Source: Pseudomonas orientalis (GTDB lineage: Bacteria > Pseudomonadota > Gammaproteobacteria > Pseudomonadales > Pseudomonadaceae). Taken from it: DNA of 64,000 nt. The notes beneath the pieces are model-generated. The model did no database searches. It saw only the letters and a list, made by a program, of their open reading frames with translations, and had not been told where the DNA came from. Position numbers and translations under genes: made by a program. The DNA lies in contig NZ_CP018049.1 in NCBI RefSeq assembly GCF_002934065.1, forward strand, positions 4,834,501 through 4,898,500. Reading direction: 5' to 3'. Every line of letters begins with the position of its first letter. Position 1 is the stretch's first letter. Shown here one piece after another: positions 26,584 through 35,207 of the stretch.

Positions 26584-27216
26584 CTACGCAATCTCGACGA
26601 ACATATGCGCCTTGTCGCGCCGGACCTTTTCGAGTTTTACCAGCCAATCGCTTTCAGTATCCCGGTAGCCCAGGGCCAAGAGAACGGAACTGTTCAACCC
26701 GTGCTCGGGAAGCTTCAGCAGCGCGTTCACTGCCTGGTTGTCGAACCCTTCCATGGGTGTGGCATCCACGCCCAGTTCGGCTGCCGCTACCAACGCGAAT
26801 CCCAAGGCGATGTAGCACTGTTTGGACGCATGAACATACTGCTGCTCCTTGCTCATGCTGCCAAAAGAATCGAGCAGCGATAACCGGTAATCATCGGTGA
26901 CACTGGCAGGCAAGTTACGTATCCCGTTGCTGTATTCAAAAAATGCATTGATCCGCTCAGGTGTGTACTCATCCCAGGCTGCAAAAATCAACAAGTGTGA
27001 CGATGTGGAGATTTGCTGTTGATTGGCGCAGATCGGCTGCAATTGCGCCTTCAACTCGGGGTTAGTGATGATTAACACCTTGAAAGGCTGCAGGCCCGAA
27101 CTGCTGGGGGCCAGGCGTATGGCCTCCAGGATCGAATCAATTTTTTCTTGCGCGACCTTGTCGTCGTTGTAGCTTTTGGTTGCATAGCGCCAATGAAGCG
27201 TGTCTTTCAATGCCAT
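26584..27216 (-). CDS. Nitroreductase family NAD(P)H:FMN oxidoreductase
   Basis: A 210-residue flavoprotein of the nitroreductase fold. It shows the N-terminal RYATKSYNDDKV, the FMN-contacting LAPSSSGLQPFKV near residue 36, the central GFALVAAAELGVDATPMEGFD near residue 145, and the C-terminal LALGYRDTESDW. Such enzymes reduce nitroaromatics, quinones or other electrophiles; the natural substrate cannot be told from sequence. It lies 81 bases downstream of the hydroxylase gene on the same strand, so the two may form an operon. Confidence 0.88.
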   Translation of the reverse strand: MALKDTLHWRYATKSYNDDKVAQEKIDSILEAIRLAPSSSGLQPFKVLIITNPELKAQLQPICANQQQISTSSHLLIFAAWDEYTPERINAFFEYSNGIRNLPASVTDDYRLSLLDSFGSMSKEQQYVHASKQCYIALGFALVAAAELGVDATPMEGFDNQAVNALLKLPEHGLNSSVLLALGYRDTESDWLVKLEKVRRDKAHMFVEIA

Positions 27217-27297
27217 GATGATTCCCTTAACGCAATTGAGCCTGCGATTGCCTGGTGTGCTTTAAACCCTGGATGCTTCCCGAGTGCTCCGAACCCA

Positions 27298-28278
27298 TCA
27301 CGGATTCGGGCTTTGTCCGTCCTTCACGTGACGCCAGAGGGTTTTGAAAGGATCGATATAGAAACCCTTCAAGGTATTGTGCGGATTGTTGGCACCGTAC
27401 TCTTCGTCGTTACACCCCCAACGCCAGCTTTCGCCCTTCTTGGGCAAGTAGAGTGTTCCGAACATCCAGTCCCAGAGTGTCAGTACGACTGCATTGTTCT
27501 TGTCCCAGTGATGGGGTTCCATACTGTGGTGAAGGTTGTGCATGACAGGGGCCAAAACGATGCGGTTCATCCACCCGTAGGAGATCGGCAGATGGACGTG
27601 AGAAAACACATCGATAACAAAGAAGCAGATGTAGGCCATTGTGGTGACGGCAACCACCATGCCTGGGTGGATTTGGCTGCCCGTCGCATAAAGCACCAGA
27701 CCGGTGAAGGCCCCGCCGACCACCGCCGGGATGATATTGAGGCCAAAGAACTCGATGGGGTGCTGGCGAAATAGCGTCCAGGGCGTCAGTGTCTCGGCGG
27801 TATGGTGAGGTTTGTGAAGATGCCACATCAGTGCGTTGGTATGGCACCAGCGATGTATCCAATACCCGACGAAGTCGACACTGAGGAAATAGGTCAGAAA
27901 CTGAACGGAGATGATCAGCCAGGTTGACGTCATCAACGGGGCTCGGACGCCGAACTCAGCGGTGATATAAGCGCCGACATTGTCAGCAATGGCGATGCCA
28001 TTGACGGCGAAGACGCCTACCAGGGGAAAACCGAGCATCAACAGGATGATACCGTTCCACATATCCACGCGAGATGAGGGGTTGTCGTATTGCTCCTTGG
28101 GAAAGGCGGCATTGGCCAGAGAGCGGATGGTCAGGGGGCTCTGCCACTTTTGCGAGATGATGAACATCACCGCAAGCACTGAAACGAACAGAGGAAGACC
28201 CCAGGCCCACAAGCTCATTATTTCCAGAGTCGGTTCATAAAACGCGACAATTGATTCCCAAATGTCATGCATCGTCAT
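27298..28278 (-). CDS. Sterol desaturase / fatty acid hydroxylase family membrane enzyme
   Basis: A 326-residue di-iron membrane oxygenase. The three histidine clusters are visible: HRWCH near residue 142, HKPHH near 155 and HNLHH near 249, with HLPI and HHWD elements nearby. Hydrophobic spans lie at about 20-40, 75-100, 115-135 and 190-225. Family members hydroxylate or desaturate lipids such as sterols, fatty acids or carotenoids. The bacterial substrate is unknown here. An alternative ATG lies two codons in. It is probably co-transcribed with the nitroreductase gene downstream. Confidence 0.88.
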   Translation of the reverse strand: MTMHDIWESIVAFYEPTLEIMSLWAWGLPLFVSVLAVMFIISQKWQSPLTIRSLANAAFPKEQYDNPSSRVDMWNGIILLMLGFPLVGVFAVNGIAIADNVGAYITAEFGVRAPLMTSTWLIISVQFLTYFLSVDFVGYWIHRWCHTNALMWHLHKPHHTAETLTPWTLFRQHPIEFFGLNIIPAVVGGAFTGLVLYATGSQIHPGMVVAVTTMAYICFFVIDVFSHVHLPISYGWMNRIVLAPVMHNLHHSMEPHHWDKNNAVVLTLWDWMFGTLYLPKKGESWRWGCNDEEYGANNPHNTLKGFYIDPFKTLWRHVKDGQSPNP

Positions 28279-28633
28279 CGTAAGTACCTCGCCATTTATT
28301 CTTTTGTTATTGTTTTGAGGCCATGGATAGCCTCGCTTTGTCTTTACTCTCCGTGCAGGCCCGGTCGGACTTGCTGTTGCACCGGGCTATATGGATACTG
28401 CCCATGACTTAATGCCCAAGATAAGTTGGTTAACGGTTAATTAACGGTACGTAACAGGTTATTTTCAGCGCAGGTTTCGCTAAAAACGTATTTGAATCAG
28501 TCAGATAGTCTTAGGGCATGCGGGTGGACTGATTTCCCCGTGTCCAGGCGTGTCAGCCGCACGGGATACGTTCGGGCACTGATTGGAACGTCGTTTATTA
28601 AAAACAACGGCTCTTGCTTCGCAGATTTCTATC
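28279..28633. other. Intergenic region upstream of the hydroxylase gene
   Basis: About 355 bases with no convincing gene. The AT-rich stretch near 28425-28500 (TTAACGGTTAATTAACGG, with TTAACGGT repeated) is suitable for promoter or operator elements of the minus-strand hydroxylase gene, but no clear -35/-10 pair can be assigned. The 74-residue plus-strand frame at 28492-28716 has no protein-like features and runs through the terminator. Confidence 0.5.
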
Positions 28634-28669
28634 CAAAAAAATGCCAGTCAGTGATAACTGACTGGCATT
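28634..28669 (-). terminator. Intrinsic terminator of the chemoreceptor gene
   Basis: A perfect 13-base stem AATGCCAGTCAGT / ACTGACTGGCATT (28640-28652 and 28657-28669) with a 4-base loop, followed on the minus strand by a run of T. It lies about 70 bases after the chemoreceptor stop. Confidence 0.85.
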
Positions 28670-28741
28670 GGTTAAACGACTTCCGGCGCAAATGCGAATC
28701 TAGAGCTGCACGCTAGTCAGTGCCTCCCGGCCCTCACGTAC

Positions 28742-30682
28742 TTACGACTTGAAGCGCCCTACCAGCCCGTTCAGCTCATTGGACAGATGCGAAAGCCGCC
28801 CCGAGTCTTCCTGCGCAGAACTGGCGAGGCTCTCGACCAGTTGCGCCTCGTCGTAGATCTGCTGGATATGCTTGTTGATGTCTTCGGCCACGCTATGTTG
28901 CTCTTCGGCGGCGGCGGATATCTGCAGGTTCTGATCCCGGATTTCATTCACCGACAGCTGGATGCCTTCAAAGCTTTCACGTGCGTTTCCAATGGAGGAA
29001 ACGCTGGCGCGTGACAGCTCCAGGCAACTTTCCATCTTCTGCGACACTTCTTGAGTCTTGCTACCGAGCGCGCTGAGCAACTGATCGATTTCCCCAGTGG
29101 AATCCGAGGTACGCTTGGCCAGCGCTCGAACTTCATCTGCGACCACCGCAAACCCTCGCCCCTGGTCACCGGCCCGGGCCGCTTCGATTGCCGCGTTCAG
29201 TGCCAGCAAGTTGGTCTGCTCGGCGATGGCGCGGATGGTGCCCAGAATCTGGTTGATACTGCGACTACCCTCCTCCAGCTCCACCATGGCCTGTGAAGAC
29301 TCGGTCAGGCGACGCCCCAGGCGATTGACGTTGTCGGTGGTCAACTCAATCTGCTCTTTACCTTCGGCGACACGATGATGACCACTCTCGGCGGAATTGG
29401 CCGCAGCGCTGCACGAGCGCGCCACTTCATTAGCAGTGGCGACCATTTCATTGAACGCCGTGGACACCAACTCCACCGCCTCACGCTGGCGTCCAGCCGC
29501 CTGGTTCATGTTAGTGGCCACTTCGCTGTTCACACGCGAAGCATCCTGCAGGTTGGTCGATGCCGCGCCGATGCTCTGGATCAACTGGCGTATTGCGGCG
29601 AGAAACTTGTTGAACCAGCCTGCCAGCTCGGCGGTTTCGTCTTTGCCCTGCACATCAAGATCACGGCGCAGGTCGCCCTCACCCTCGGCAATCGACTGCA
29701 GCCCGGTGCTGACCTGGCCGATGGGCTTGACGATAACCTTGGCGAAAGCCGCCGCCAGCAGTGCGAAAAGCAGCACCAGCACCACCACGATCGCAACCGT
29801 CACGTAGGTCATGCGTGTGGCCTCGGCCATGACTTCGCTGTACTCAATCAACCCCACGTAACGCCAGCCCAGACCCGGCGATGTCCACACGTTTGCCATG
29901 TACCGGACGCCGTTGATTTCCACTTCGGTTGAACCTTGCGCAGTGGCGGCCAGTTTGGCGTAAGGCTCACCCAGATCCTTGAGCTGCTTGAAGCTGTGCC
30001 CCGCATCACGCGGATCGACCAGTACTGTGCCGTCTTCGATGAGCATCACATAGCCGCTTTCGCCGAGCTTGATGCTTTTGACCAGTTCGGTGAGGTTGGT
30101 CAGCGATACGCTTACCACAAACACGCCCTTGGCCTTGCCTGCTTCATCGAGCATGGCCCTGGCGCTACCAACCAGCGCTACCGCATCCTTTTCGTAGTAA
30201 TACGCCGCGGTCCTTACCGCTTTACCGGGGCTGGCCATGGCGGCCTTGTACCACGGGCGCGTACGCGGGTCGTATTTCGACAACTGAGGGTCATCCGGCC
30301 ATTTCGCGTAACTGCCGTCTTCCAGGCCAATGGACAGGATTGCCGCGGCCGGATGCGTCGCGCCATACCGGGCAAACGCATCGATGACTTGCCGGGCTGC
30401 CGCAGGCAGCGGCTGACTGGCTGCATCAGCAGCCTCGTAGTGCTTTAGGCTGGCGACCGATGTGTAGAAAGGGTCTGTAGCCATTTGATCGACGTTTTGC
30501 TGCGTACCATCAAAAAACTGCCGGATATTACCGTCGATCTGGCGTATTTCTCGGGTGCTGCCATCCATGAACTGGCTGACCGCTTCGGACCGGGTATTGA
30601 GTACAGAGATCACGGCCACCAGACTTACGGGGATGAATGCGACGAGTACAAAAGCCAGGACGAGCTTGTTTTTTATTTTCAT
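28742..30682 (-). CDS. Methyl-accepting chemotaxis protein with dCACHE sensor
   Basis: A 646-residue transmembrane chemoreceptor. TM1 is at about 7-28 (LVLAFVLVAFIPVSLVAVIS). A double-CACHE periplasmic sensor runs from about 35 to 280 (KYDPRTRPWYKAA in the membrane-distal pocket), TM2 lies at about 287-310 and is followed by HAMP. The long coiled-coil signalling domain has the conserved hairpin tip EQTNLLALNAAIEAARAG and then RGFAVVADEVRALA. There is no C-terminal CheR-binding pentapeptide. The frame is open to 30793, but the ATG at 30682 directly precedes TM1. A FliA-type promoter lies about 80 bases upstream. The ligand is unknown; amino acids or organic acids are typical for this sensor. 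Confidence 0.93.
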   Translation of the reverse strand: MKIKNKLVLAFVLVAFIPVSLVAVISVLNTRSEAVSQFMDGSTREIRQIDGNIRQFFDGTQQNVDQMATDPFYTSVASLKHYEAADAASQPLPAAARQVIDAFARYGATHPAAAILSIGLEDGSYAKWPDDPQLSKYDPRTRPWYKAAMASPGKAVRTAAYYYEKDAVALVGSARAMLDEAGKAKGVFVVSVSLTNLTELVKSIKLGESGYVMLIEDGTVLVDPRDAGHSFKQLKDLGEPYAKLAATAQGSTEVEINGVRYMANVWTSPGLGWRYVGLIEYSEVMAEATRMTYVTVAIVVVLVLLFALLAAAFAKVIVKPIGQVSTGLQSIAEGEGDLRRDLDVQGKDETAELAGWFNKFLAAIRQLIQSIGAASTNLQDASRVNSEVATNMNQAAGRQREAVELVSTAFNEMVATANEVARSCSAAANSAESGHHRVAEGKEQIELTTDNVNRLGRRLTESSQAMVELEEGSRSINQILGTIRAIAEQTNLLALNAAIEAARAGDQGRGFAVVADEVRALAKRTSDSTGEIDQLLSALGSKTQEVSQKMESCLELSRASVSSIGNARESFEGIQLSVNEIRDQNLQISAAAEEQHSVAEDINKHIQQIYDEAQLVESLASSAQEDSGRLSHLSNELNGLVGRFKS

Positions 30683-30760
30683 TTTGCAGATCACTACCTG
30701 AAATAAGTGAGATAACGCACCCGGAGCAAACCTGCTGGACGCGAGTCGCCGCAAAAGCGA

Positions 30761-30786
30761 TATCGGCCTGCGCCGCGCAATCTTTA
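30761..30786 (-). promoter_or_regulatory. FliA (sigma-28) promoter of the chemoreceptor gene
   Basis: On the minus strand the sequence is TAAA (30786-30783), exactly 15 bases, then GCCGATA (30767-30761). The flagellar sigma-28 consensus is TAAA-N15-GCCGATAA, so 11 of 12 positions match. Transcription would begin near 30753, about 70 bases before the ATG at 30682, linking the receptor to the late flagellar regulon. The rest of the 30683-31096 gap shows no gene. Confidence 0.8.
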
Positions 30787-31015
30787 CAGTCATCTACGCG
30801 AATGCCGTTTGGAACGTAGCGCCTGATAAAAGTGGCTGTGAGCCCTGCAGATGTCGCTGCCCTCAAATAATTACGAGGACAAACGACTGCATAGTGAATA
30901 ACGACCAGGGCGTGTGCAGACGTTTGTTGACGGAGCGAGAGACAGGTCGCCGATAATCCATCGGCAAAAGGACACAAGGGATGGCTATGCGCAGAGCTGC
31001 CGCAATTTTGCCAGA

Positions 31016-31049
31016 CCCAAAAAGCCAAAAGCCCGCAATTACGCGGGCT
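31016..31049 (-). terminator. Terminator after guaA
   Basis: Stem GCCCGC/GCGGGC (31031-31048), followed on the minus strand by TTTTGGCTTTTTGG. It lies about 50 bases after the guaA stop. Confidence 0.75.
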
Positions 31050-31096
31050 CCAGGGTATTTGTTGCTAGAACGTGCCGGGCAATGCCGGACGCCCAA

Positions 31097-32674
31097 TCAT
31101 TCCCACTCAATCGTCGCCGGCGGCTTGCTCGACACATCGTAAGTAACGCGCGAAATCCCTTCGATTTCATTGATGATACGGCCGCTGACCGTTTCCAGCA
31201 GTTCGTACGGCAGGTGCGCCCAACGCGCCGTCATGAAGTCGATAGTCTCCACAGCACGCAACGCCACAACCCACGCGTAACGACGGCCATCGCCTACAAC
31301 GCCTACGGATTTCACCGGCTGGAATACCACGAACGCCTGGCTGACCTTGTGGTACCAATCGGCCTTGCGCAGTTCTTCGATGAAGATGTGGTCGGCGCGG
31401 CGCAGCAGGTCGGCGTATTCCTTTTTCACTTCGCCGAGGATGCGCACGCCCAGGCCCGGGCCCGGGAATGGGTGGCGGTAGACCATGTCGTACGGCAGGC
31501 CCAGTTCCAGGCCCAAACGGCGGACTTCGTCCTTGAACAGTTCGCGCAGGGGTTCTACCAGCTTGAGGTTCATTTCCTCAGGCAGGCCACCCACGTTGTG
31601 GTGGGACTTGATCACGTGGGCCTTGCCGCTCTTGGCGCCGGCCGACTCGATCACGTCGGGGTAGATGGTGCCCTGGGCGAGGTATTTGATGTTGTCCAGT
31701 TTGTTGGACTGGGCATCGAAGACGTCGATGAAGGTGCGGCCGATGATCTTGCGCTTCTTCTCCGGGTCGGACTCGCCAGCCAGGTTGTTGAGGAACTGCT
31801 CCTCGGCGTTGGCGCGGATCACCTTGACGCCCATGTTCTCGGCGAACATGGCCATCACTTGCTCACCTTCGTGCAGGCGCAGCAGGCCGTTGTCGACGAA
31901 GACGCAGGTCAACTGGTCGCCGATGGCTTTGTGCAGCAGCGCGGCGACCACGGAGGAGTCGACGCCGCCGGACAGGCCGAGCAACACGTTGTCGGTGCCA
32001 ACCTGGGCGCGGACGTTGGCGATGGCGTCTTCAGCAATTTTCGACGGGGTCCACAGGGCTTCACACTCGCAGATGTCGAGGATGAAGCGCGACAGGATGC
32101 GCCCGCCTTGCTTGGTGTGGGTCACTTCCGGGTGGAACTGCACGCCGTAGTAACGACGCTCGTCGCTGAACATGCCGGCGATCGGGCAGCTCGGGGTGCT
32201 GGCCAGGATGTGGAAGTCCTGCGGCATTTTGGTGACCTTGTCACCGTGGCTCATCCACACGTCGAGGCCGAACAGGCCGTCGGCGTCGATGTGGTCTTCG
32301 ATGCCGTCCAGCAGGCGGCTCTTGCCGACCACGTCGACGCGCGCATACCCGAATTCACGCAGCTCGGAACCTTCAACCTTGCCGCCCAGTTGCTCGGCCA
32401 TGGTCTGCATGCCGTAGCAGATACCGAAGACCGGCACGCCCAGGTCGAAGACCGCTTGCGGGCAGCGCGGGCTGTTGGCTTCGTGCACGGACTCGGGGCC
32501 ACCGGCGAGGATGACGCCTTTCGGTGCGAATTCGCGGATCGCTTCGTCATCCATGTCGAACGGGTGCAGTTCGCAGTACACGCCGATTTCACGCACGCGG
32601 CGGGCGATCAGTTGGGTGTACTGGGAACCGAAGTCGAGGATCAGGATGCGGTGGGCGTGAATGTCGAGGGCCAT
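31097..32674 (-). CDS. guaA: GMP synthase (glutamine-hydrolysing)
   Basis: A 525-residue enzyme converting XMP, glutamine and ATP to GMP. The N-terminal class I glutaminase (about 8-200) has the nucleophile in PVFGICYGMQ and the His/Glu pair in GVQFHPEVTHT. The ATP pyrophosphatase domain (about 205-395) has the P-loop GLSGGVDSSV, and the C-terminal dimerisation domain ends PPATIEWE. It lies 81 bases downstream of guaB, forming the classical guaBA operon, with a hairpin in the gap. The antisense frame at 30914-32692 is a shadow. Confidence 0.97.
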   Translation of the reverse strand: MALDIHAHRILILDFGSQYTQLIARRVREIGVYCELHPFDMDDEAIREFAPKGVILAGGPESVHEANSPRCPQAVFDLGVPVFGICYGMQTMAEQLGGKVEGSELREFGYARVDVVGKSRLLDGIEDHIDADGLFGLDVWMSHGDKVTKMPQDFHILASTPSCPIAGMFSDERRYYGVQFHPEVTHTKQGGRILSRFILDICECEALWTPSKIAEDAIANVRAQVGTDNVLLGLSGGVDSSVVAALLHKAIGDQLTCVFVDNGLLRLHEGEQVMAMFAENMGVKVIRANAEEQFLNNLAGESDPEKKRKIIGRTFIDVFDAQSNKLDNIKYLAQGTIYPDVIESAGAKSGKAHVIKSHHNVGGLPEEMNLKLVEPLRELFKDEVRRLGLELGLPYDMVYRHPFPGPGLGVRILGEVKKEYADLLRRADHIFIEELRKADWYHKVSQAFVVFQPVKSVGVVGDGRRYAWVVALRAVETIDFMTARWAHLPYELLETVSGRIINEIEGISRVTYDVSSKPPATIEWE

Positions 32675-32708
32675 GAAGTCAGTCTCGTCTAATGAATCAG
32701 AAACAACT

Positions 32709-32730
32709 CGGGGCTGAAAGAACAGCCCCG
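32709..32730 (-). terminator. Hairpin between guaB and guaA
   Basis: A perfect 8-base stem CGGGGCTG/CAGCCCCG with a 6-base loop lies between the two gua genes. On the minus strand it is followed by AGTTGTTT, a poor T tract. It could be a weak attenuating terminator or an mRNA-stabilising element rather than a full stop to transcription. Confidence 0.5.
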
Positions 32731-32755
32731 GTTACTTAACGTTTTGCTGGAAGCC

Positions 32756-34225
32756 TCAACCTACGCGGTAGTTTGGCGCTTCCTTGGTGATCTGCACGTC
32801 GTGGACATGGGATTCAGCCATGCCGGCGCCGGTGATCCTTACGAACTCTGGCTTGGTGCGCATCTCTTCGATGTCGGCGCTGCCGGTGTAGCCCATCGAG
32901 GAACGCAGGCCGCCCATCAGTTGATGGATGATCGCGCTCAGGGTGCCTTTGTATGGCACACGGCCTTCGATGCCTTCCGGGACGAGCTTCTCGGCGCCTG
33001 CCGAGGAGTCCTGGAAGTAACGGTCGGAAGAACCTTGCGCCTGGGACATGGCGCCCAGCGAACCCATGCCGCGGTAAGCCTTGTAGGAGCGACCCTGGAA
33101 CAGTTCGATCTCGCCCGGTGCTTCTTCAGTACCGGCGAACATCGAGCCCATCATCACGCAGGAAGCACCGGCCACGATGGCCTTGGACAGGTCACCGGAG
33201 AACCGGATGCCGCCGTCGGCGATCAAGGGAACGCCCGTACCTTCAAGGGCAGCGGCGACATTGGCGATGGCGCTGATTTGCGGCACACCCACACCGGCGA
33301 CGATACGCGTGGTGCAGATCGAGCCAGGGCCGATACCGACCTTGACCGCGTCAGCGCCCGCTTCGGCCAGGGCCTTGGCGGCAGCGCCGGTGGCGATGTT
33401 GCCGCCGATCACCTGCACGTCAGGGAAGTTCTGCTTGACCCAGCGCACGCGGTCGATCACGCCTTTGGAGTGACCGTGAGCGGTGTCGACCACCACCACG
33501 TCAACACCGGCGGCGACCAGCGCCGAAACGCGGTCACCGGTGTCTTTACCGGTGCCGACCGCAGCGCCGACGCGCAGACGCCCCTGGTCATCCTTGCTGG
33601 CCAGCGGGTAAGCCTTGGCTTTTTCGATGTCGTTGACGGTCATCATGCCTTTGAGGGCGAATTTGTCGTCGACGATCAGCACGCGCTCGATGCGGTGCTT
33701 GTGCAGCAGTTCGCGCACATCGTTCTTGTCGGCGCCTTCCTTGACCGTGACGAGGCGCTCTTTAGGCGTCATCACTTCGCGGACGGTGACTTCAAGACGG
33801 TTCTCGAAACGCACGTCGCGGGAAGTGACGATGCCGACCAGGTCGCCATCGTGCAGCACCGGAACGCCGGAGATGTTGTGCAGGCGGGTCAGTTCGAACA
33901 GATCACGCACGGTGGCGTCGGCTTCGATGGTGATGGGATCTTTCACCACACCCGCTTCGTAACGCTTGACCTTGCGCACTTCGGCAGCTTGCTGCTCGAT
34001 GGTCATGTTCTTATGGATGATGCCGATGCCGCCTTCCTGAGCCATGGCGATGGCCAGACGGGCTTCGGTGACGGTGTCCATGGCAGCGGAAACCAGGGGA
34101 ATATTCAGCTCGATGCCACGGGTTAGGCGGGTCTTGAGACTGACTTCGTTAGGGAGCACCTCGGAATAACCGGGCACTAGGAGAATGTCGTCGAATGTCA
34201 GAGCTTCTTGGCTGATACGCAGCAT
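32756..34225 (-). CDS. guaB: Inosine-5'-monophosphate dehydrogenase
   Basis: A 489-residue enzyme for the NAD-dependent oxidation of IMP to XMP, the committed step to GMP. The TIM barrel is interrupted at about 95-205 by two CBS domains (GVPVLHDGDLVGIVTSRDVR). The catalytic loop GPGSICTTRIV holds the active Cys, and the flap and C-terminal GGLRSSMGYTG are present. The frame is open to 34402, but the ATG at 34225 (MLRISQEALTFDD) matches the family start and lies about 30 bases after the predicted transcript start. First gene of guaBA. Confidence 0.97.
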   Translation of the reverse strand: MLRISQEALTFDDILLVPGYSEVLPNEVSLKTRLTRGIELNIPLVSAAMDTVTEARLAIAMAQEGGIGIIHKNMTIEQQAAEVRKVKRYEAGVVKDPITIEADATVRDLFELTRLHNISGVPVLHDGDLVGIVTSRDVRFENRLEVTVREVMTPKERLVTVKEGADKNDVRELLHKHRIERVLIVDDKFALKGMMTVNDIEKAKAYPLASKDDQGRLRVGAAVGTGKDTGDRVSALVAAGVDVVVVDTAHGHSKGVIDRVRWVKQNFPDVQVIGGNIATGAAAKALAEAGADAVKVGIGPGSICTTRIVAGVGVPQISAIANVAAALEGTGVPLIADGGIRFSGDLSKAIVAGASCVMMGSMFAGTEEAPGEIELFQGRSYKAYRGMGSLGAMSQAQGSSDRYFQDSSAGAEKLVPEGIEGRVPYKGTLSAIIHQLMGGLRSSMGYTGSADIEEMRTKPEFVRITGAGMAESHVHDVQITKEAPNYRVG

Positions 34226-34261
34226 CGCGGGGGCTCCCGAGCGGGAAAATGGAAGCGCGCC

Positions 34262-34290
34262 ATTATATACATGCACCCTGTCGGGCTCAA
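34262..34290 (-). promoter_or_regulatory. Sigma-70 promoter of guaBA
   Basis: On the minus strand: TTGAGC (34290-34285), a 17-base spacer, then a perfect TATAAT (34267-34262). This predicts a start near 34255 and a leader of about 30 bases before the guaB ATG. Confidence 0.75.
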
Positions 34291-34346
34291 TGTAAAACTC
34301 TGACAAACTTGGTAATACTGATAGATGGAGAAAACCTGCTGCCTTC

Positions 34347-34448
34347 CTGTAGGAGCGAGCTTGCTCGCGAAGAACGCCAGGGCACCGCGTAAAACCAGAC
34401 AACCCGCGTCATCGTTAACGATTTTCGCGAGCAAGCTCGCTCCTACAG
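34347..34448. repeat. REPIN, family 2 (about 102 bases)
   Basis: Inverted ends TGTAGGAGCGAGCTTGCTCG and CGAGCAAGCTCGCTCCTACA around a loop containing AACCCGCGTCATCGTTAACG, which is similar to the loop of the copy at 48521. It lies upstream of the guaB promoter. Confidence 0.9.
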
Positions 34449-34480
34449 TTTAATAGTGACGCGCAGCGTCACAGGATGCA

Positions 34481-34501
34481 TTCCCACGCGGAGCGTGGGA
34501 A
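34481..34501. repeat. Palindrome of a third REP type
   Basis: TTCCCACGC/GCGTGGGAA with a 3-base centre, a short palindrome seen widely in Pseudomonas intergenic DNA. It lies just after the stop codon of the zinc-ribbon protein gene on its minus strand and may serve as its terminator. Confidence 0.6.
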
Positions 34502-34515
34502 CGATCAGTCGGGGG

Positions 34516-35064
34516 TTAAAGCTCGACTTTGACCCAACTCATTTTTTGATCGAGCCAATCGGCAAACTCATCGATAAAGCTCTGCTTGAACCCCGCCTCC
34601 GCCCAATTGTTGAAGATGAACCCCAGGTTGGAAAACCCGCATTCCTGCAGGAACAGAAAGCCATTGATATCGTCTTCATGCCCACACAGCGGGCAGGTGA
34701 AGTTATCGGTGTGGCCGGGCATCCAGTCTTCCAGGCTTTCGAACAGCGCTTCGCCGACTTCCTTCAGGCACTCCGGGCAGCCGGCTTCTTCGAGAAAGCC
34801 CTTGGCCGGCGTGTAGATGCAGCGCTTGTAGATGATTTCCAGGCCATTGACCGGCTCGTTGAACGGCAGCGCTTGCGGGTGCAGCACCACCGCGCGGGCG
34901 CCGTCGGCCAGGGCGTAGGCCATGCGGTTGCCGGTGCGCCCGCAGGTGGTGAGTTCCTCCTTGATGATGTTCTTGCGCACCAGCCAGCGCACGATTGCCC
35001 GGGCGCGGGGTTCGTGGACGGGCAAGGTGGAGATTTTCGGGACAAGGATGCTTTGGGAATTCAT
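34516..35064 (-). CDS. Conserved protein with a Cys4 zinc-ribbon-like motif
   Basis: A 182-residue soluble protein. Residues 96-99 (CPEC) and 124-127 (CPLC) form two CxxC knuckles 28 residues apart, as in a zinc ribbon. There is no signal peptide. I recognise it only as a conserved pseudomonad protein; some database homologues carry an unsupported 'sugar ABC transporter ATPase' label, but no Walker motif is present. The frame runs open far upstream into the next gene's DNA; the ATG at 35064 is chosen because GGACTCCC lies just before it and a REP pair precedes it. Function unknown. Confidence 0.8.
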   Translation of the reverse strand: MNSQSILVPKISTLPVHEPRARAIVRWLVRKNIIKEELTTCGRTGNRMAYALADGARAVVLHPQALPFNEPVNGLEIIYKRCIYTPAKGFLEEAGCPECLKEVGEALFESLEDWMPGHTDNFTCPLCGHEDDINGFLFLQECGFSNLGFIFNNWAEAGFKQSFIDEFADWLDQKMSWVKVEL

Positions 35065-35090
35065 GGGAGTCCTGCGGTGTGGCTGCTGAC

Positions 35091-35168
35091 GCCATCGGGG
35101 GCAAGCCCCCTCCCACAGTTGACTGTGTTCACAATTCAAAATGTGGGAGGGGGCTTGCCCCCGATGGC
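35091..35168. repeat. REP pair, family 1 (REPIN)
   Basis: Inverted units at 35091-35118 and 35141-35168 between the permease gene stop and the zinc-ribbon gene start. Confidence 0.9.
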
Positions 35169-35207
35169 GCTCTAAAGGCTGGCAGCTTAATCCCTGCCCC
35201 ACACAGG

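Noticed and set aside
28492..28716. A 74-residue plus-strand frame between the hydroxylase and chemoreceptor genes
   Set aside because: It crosses the perfect terminator stem of the chemoreceptor gene and has no recognisable features.
31114..34126. Plus-strand frames opposite guaA and guaB
   Set aside because: Antisense shadows of two well-conserved enzymes.
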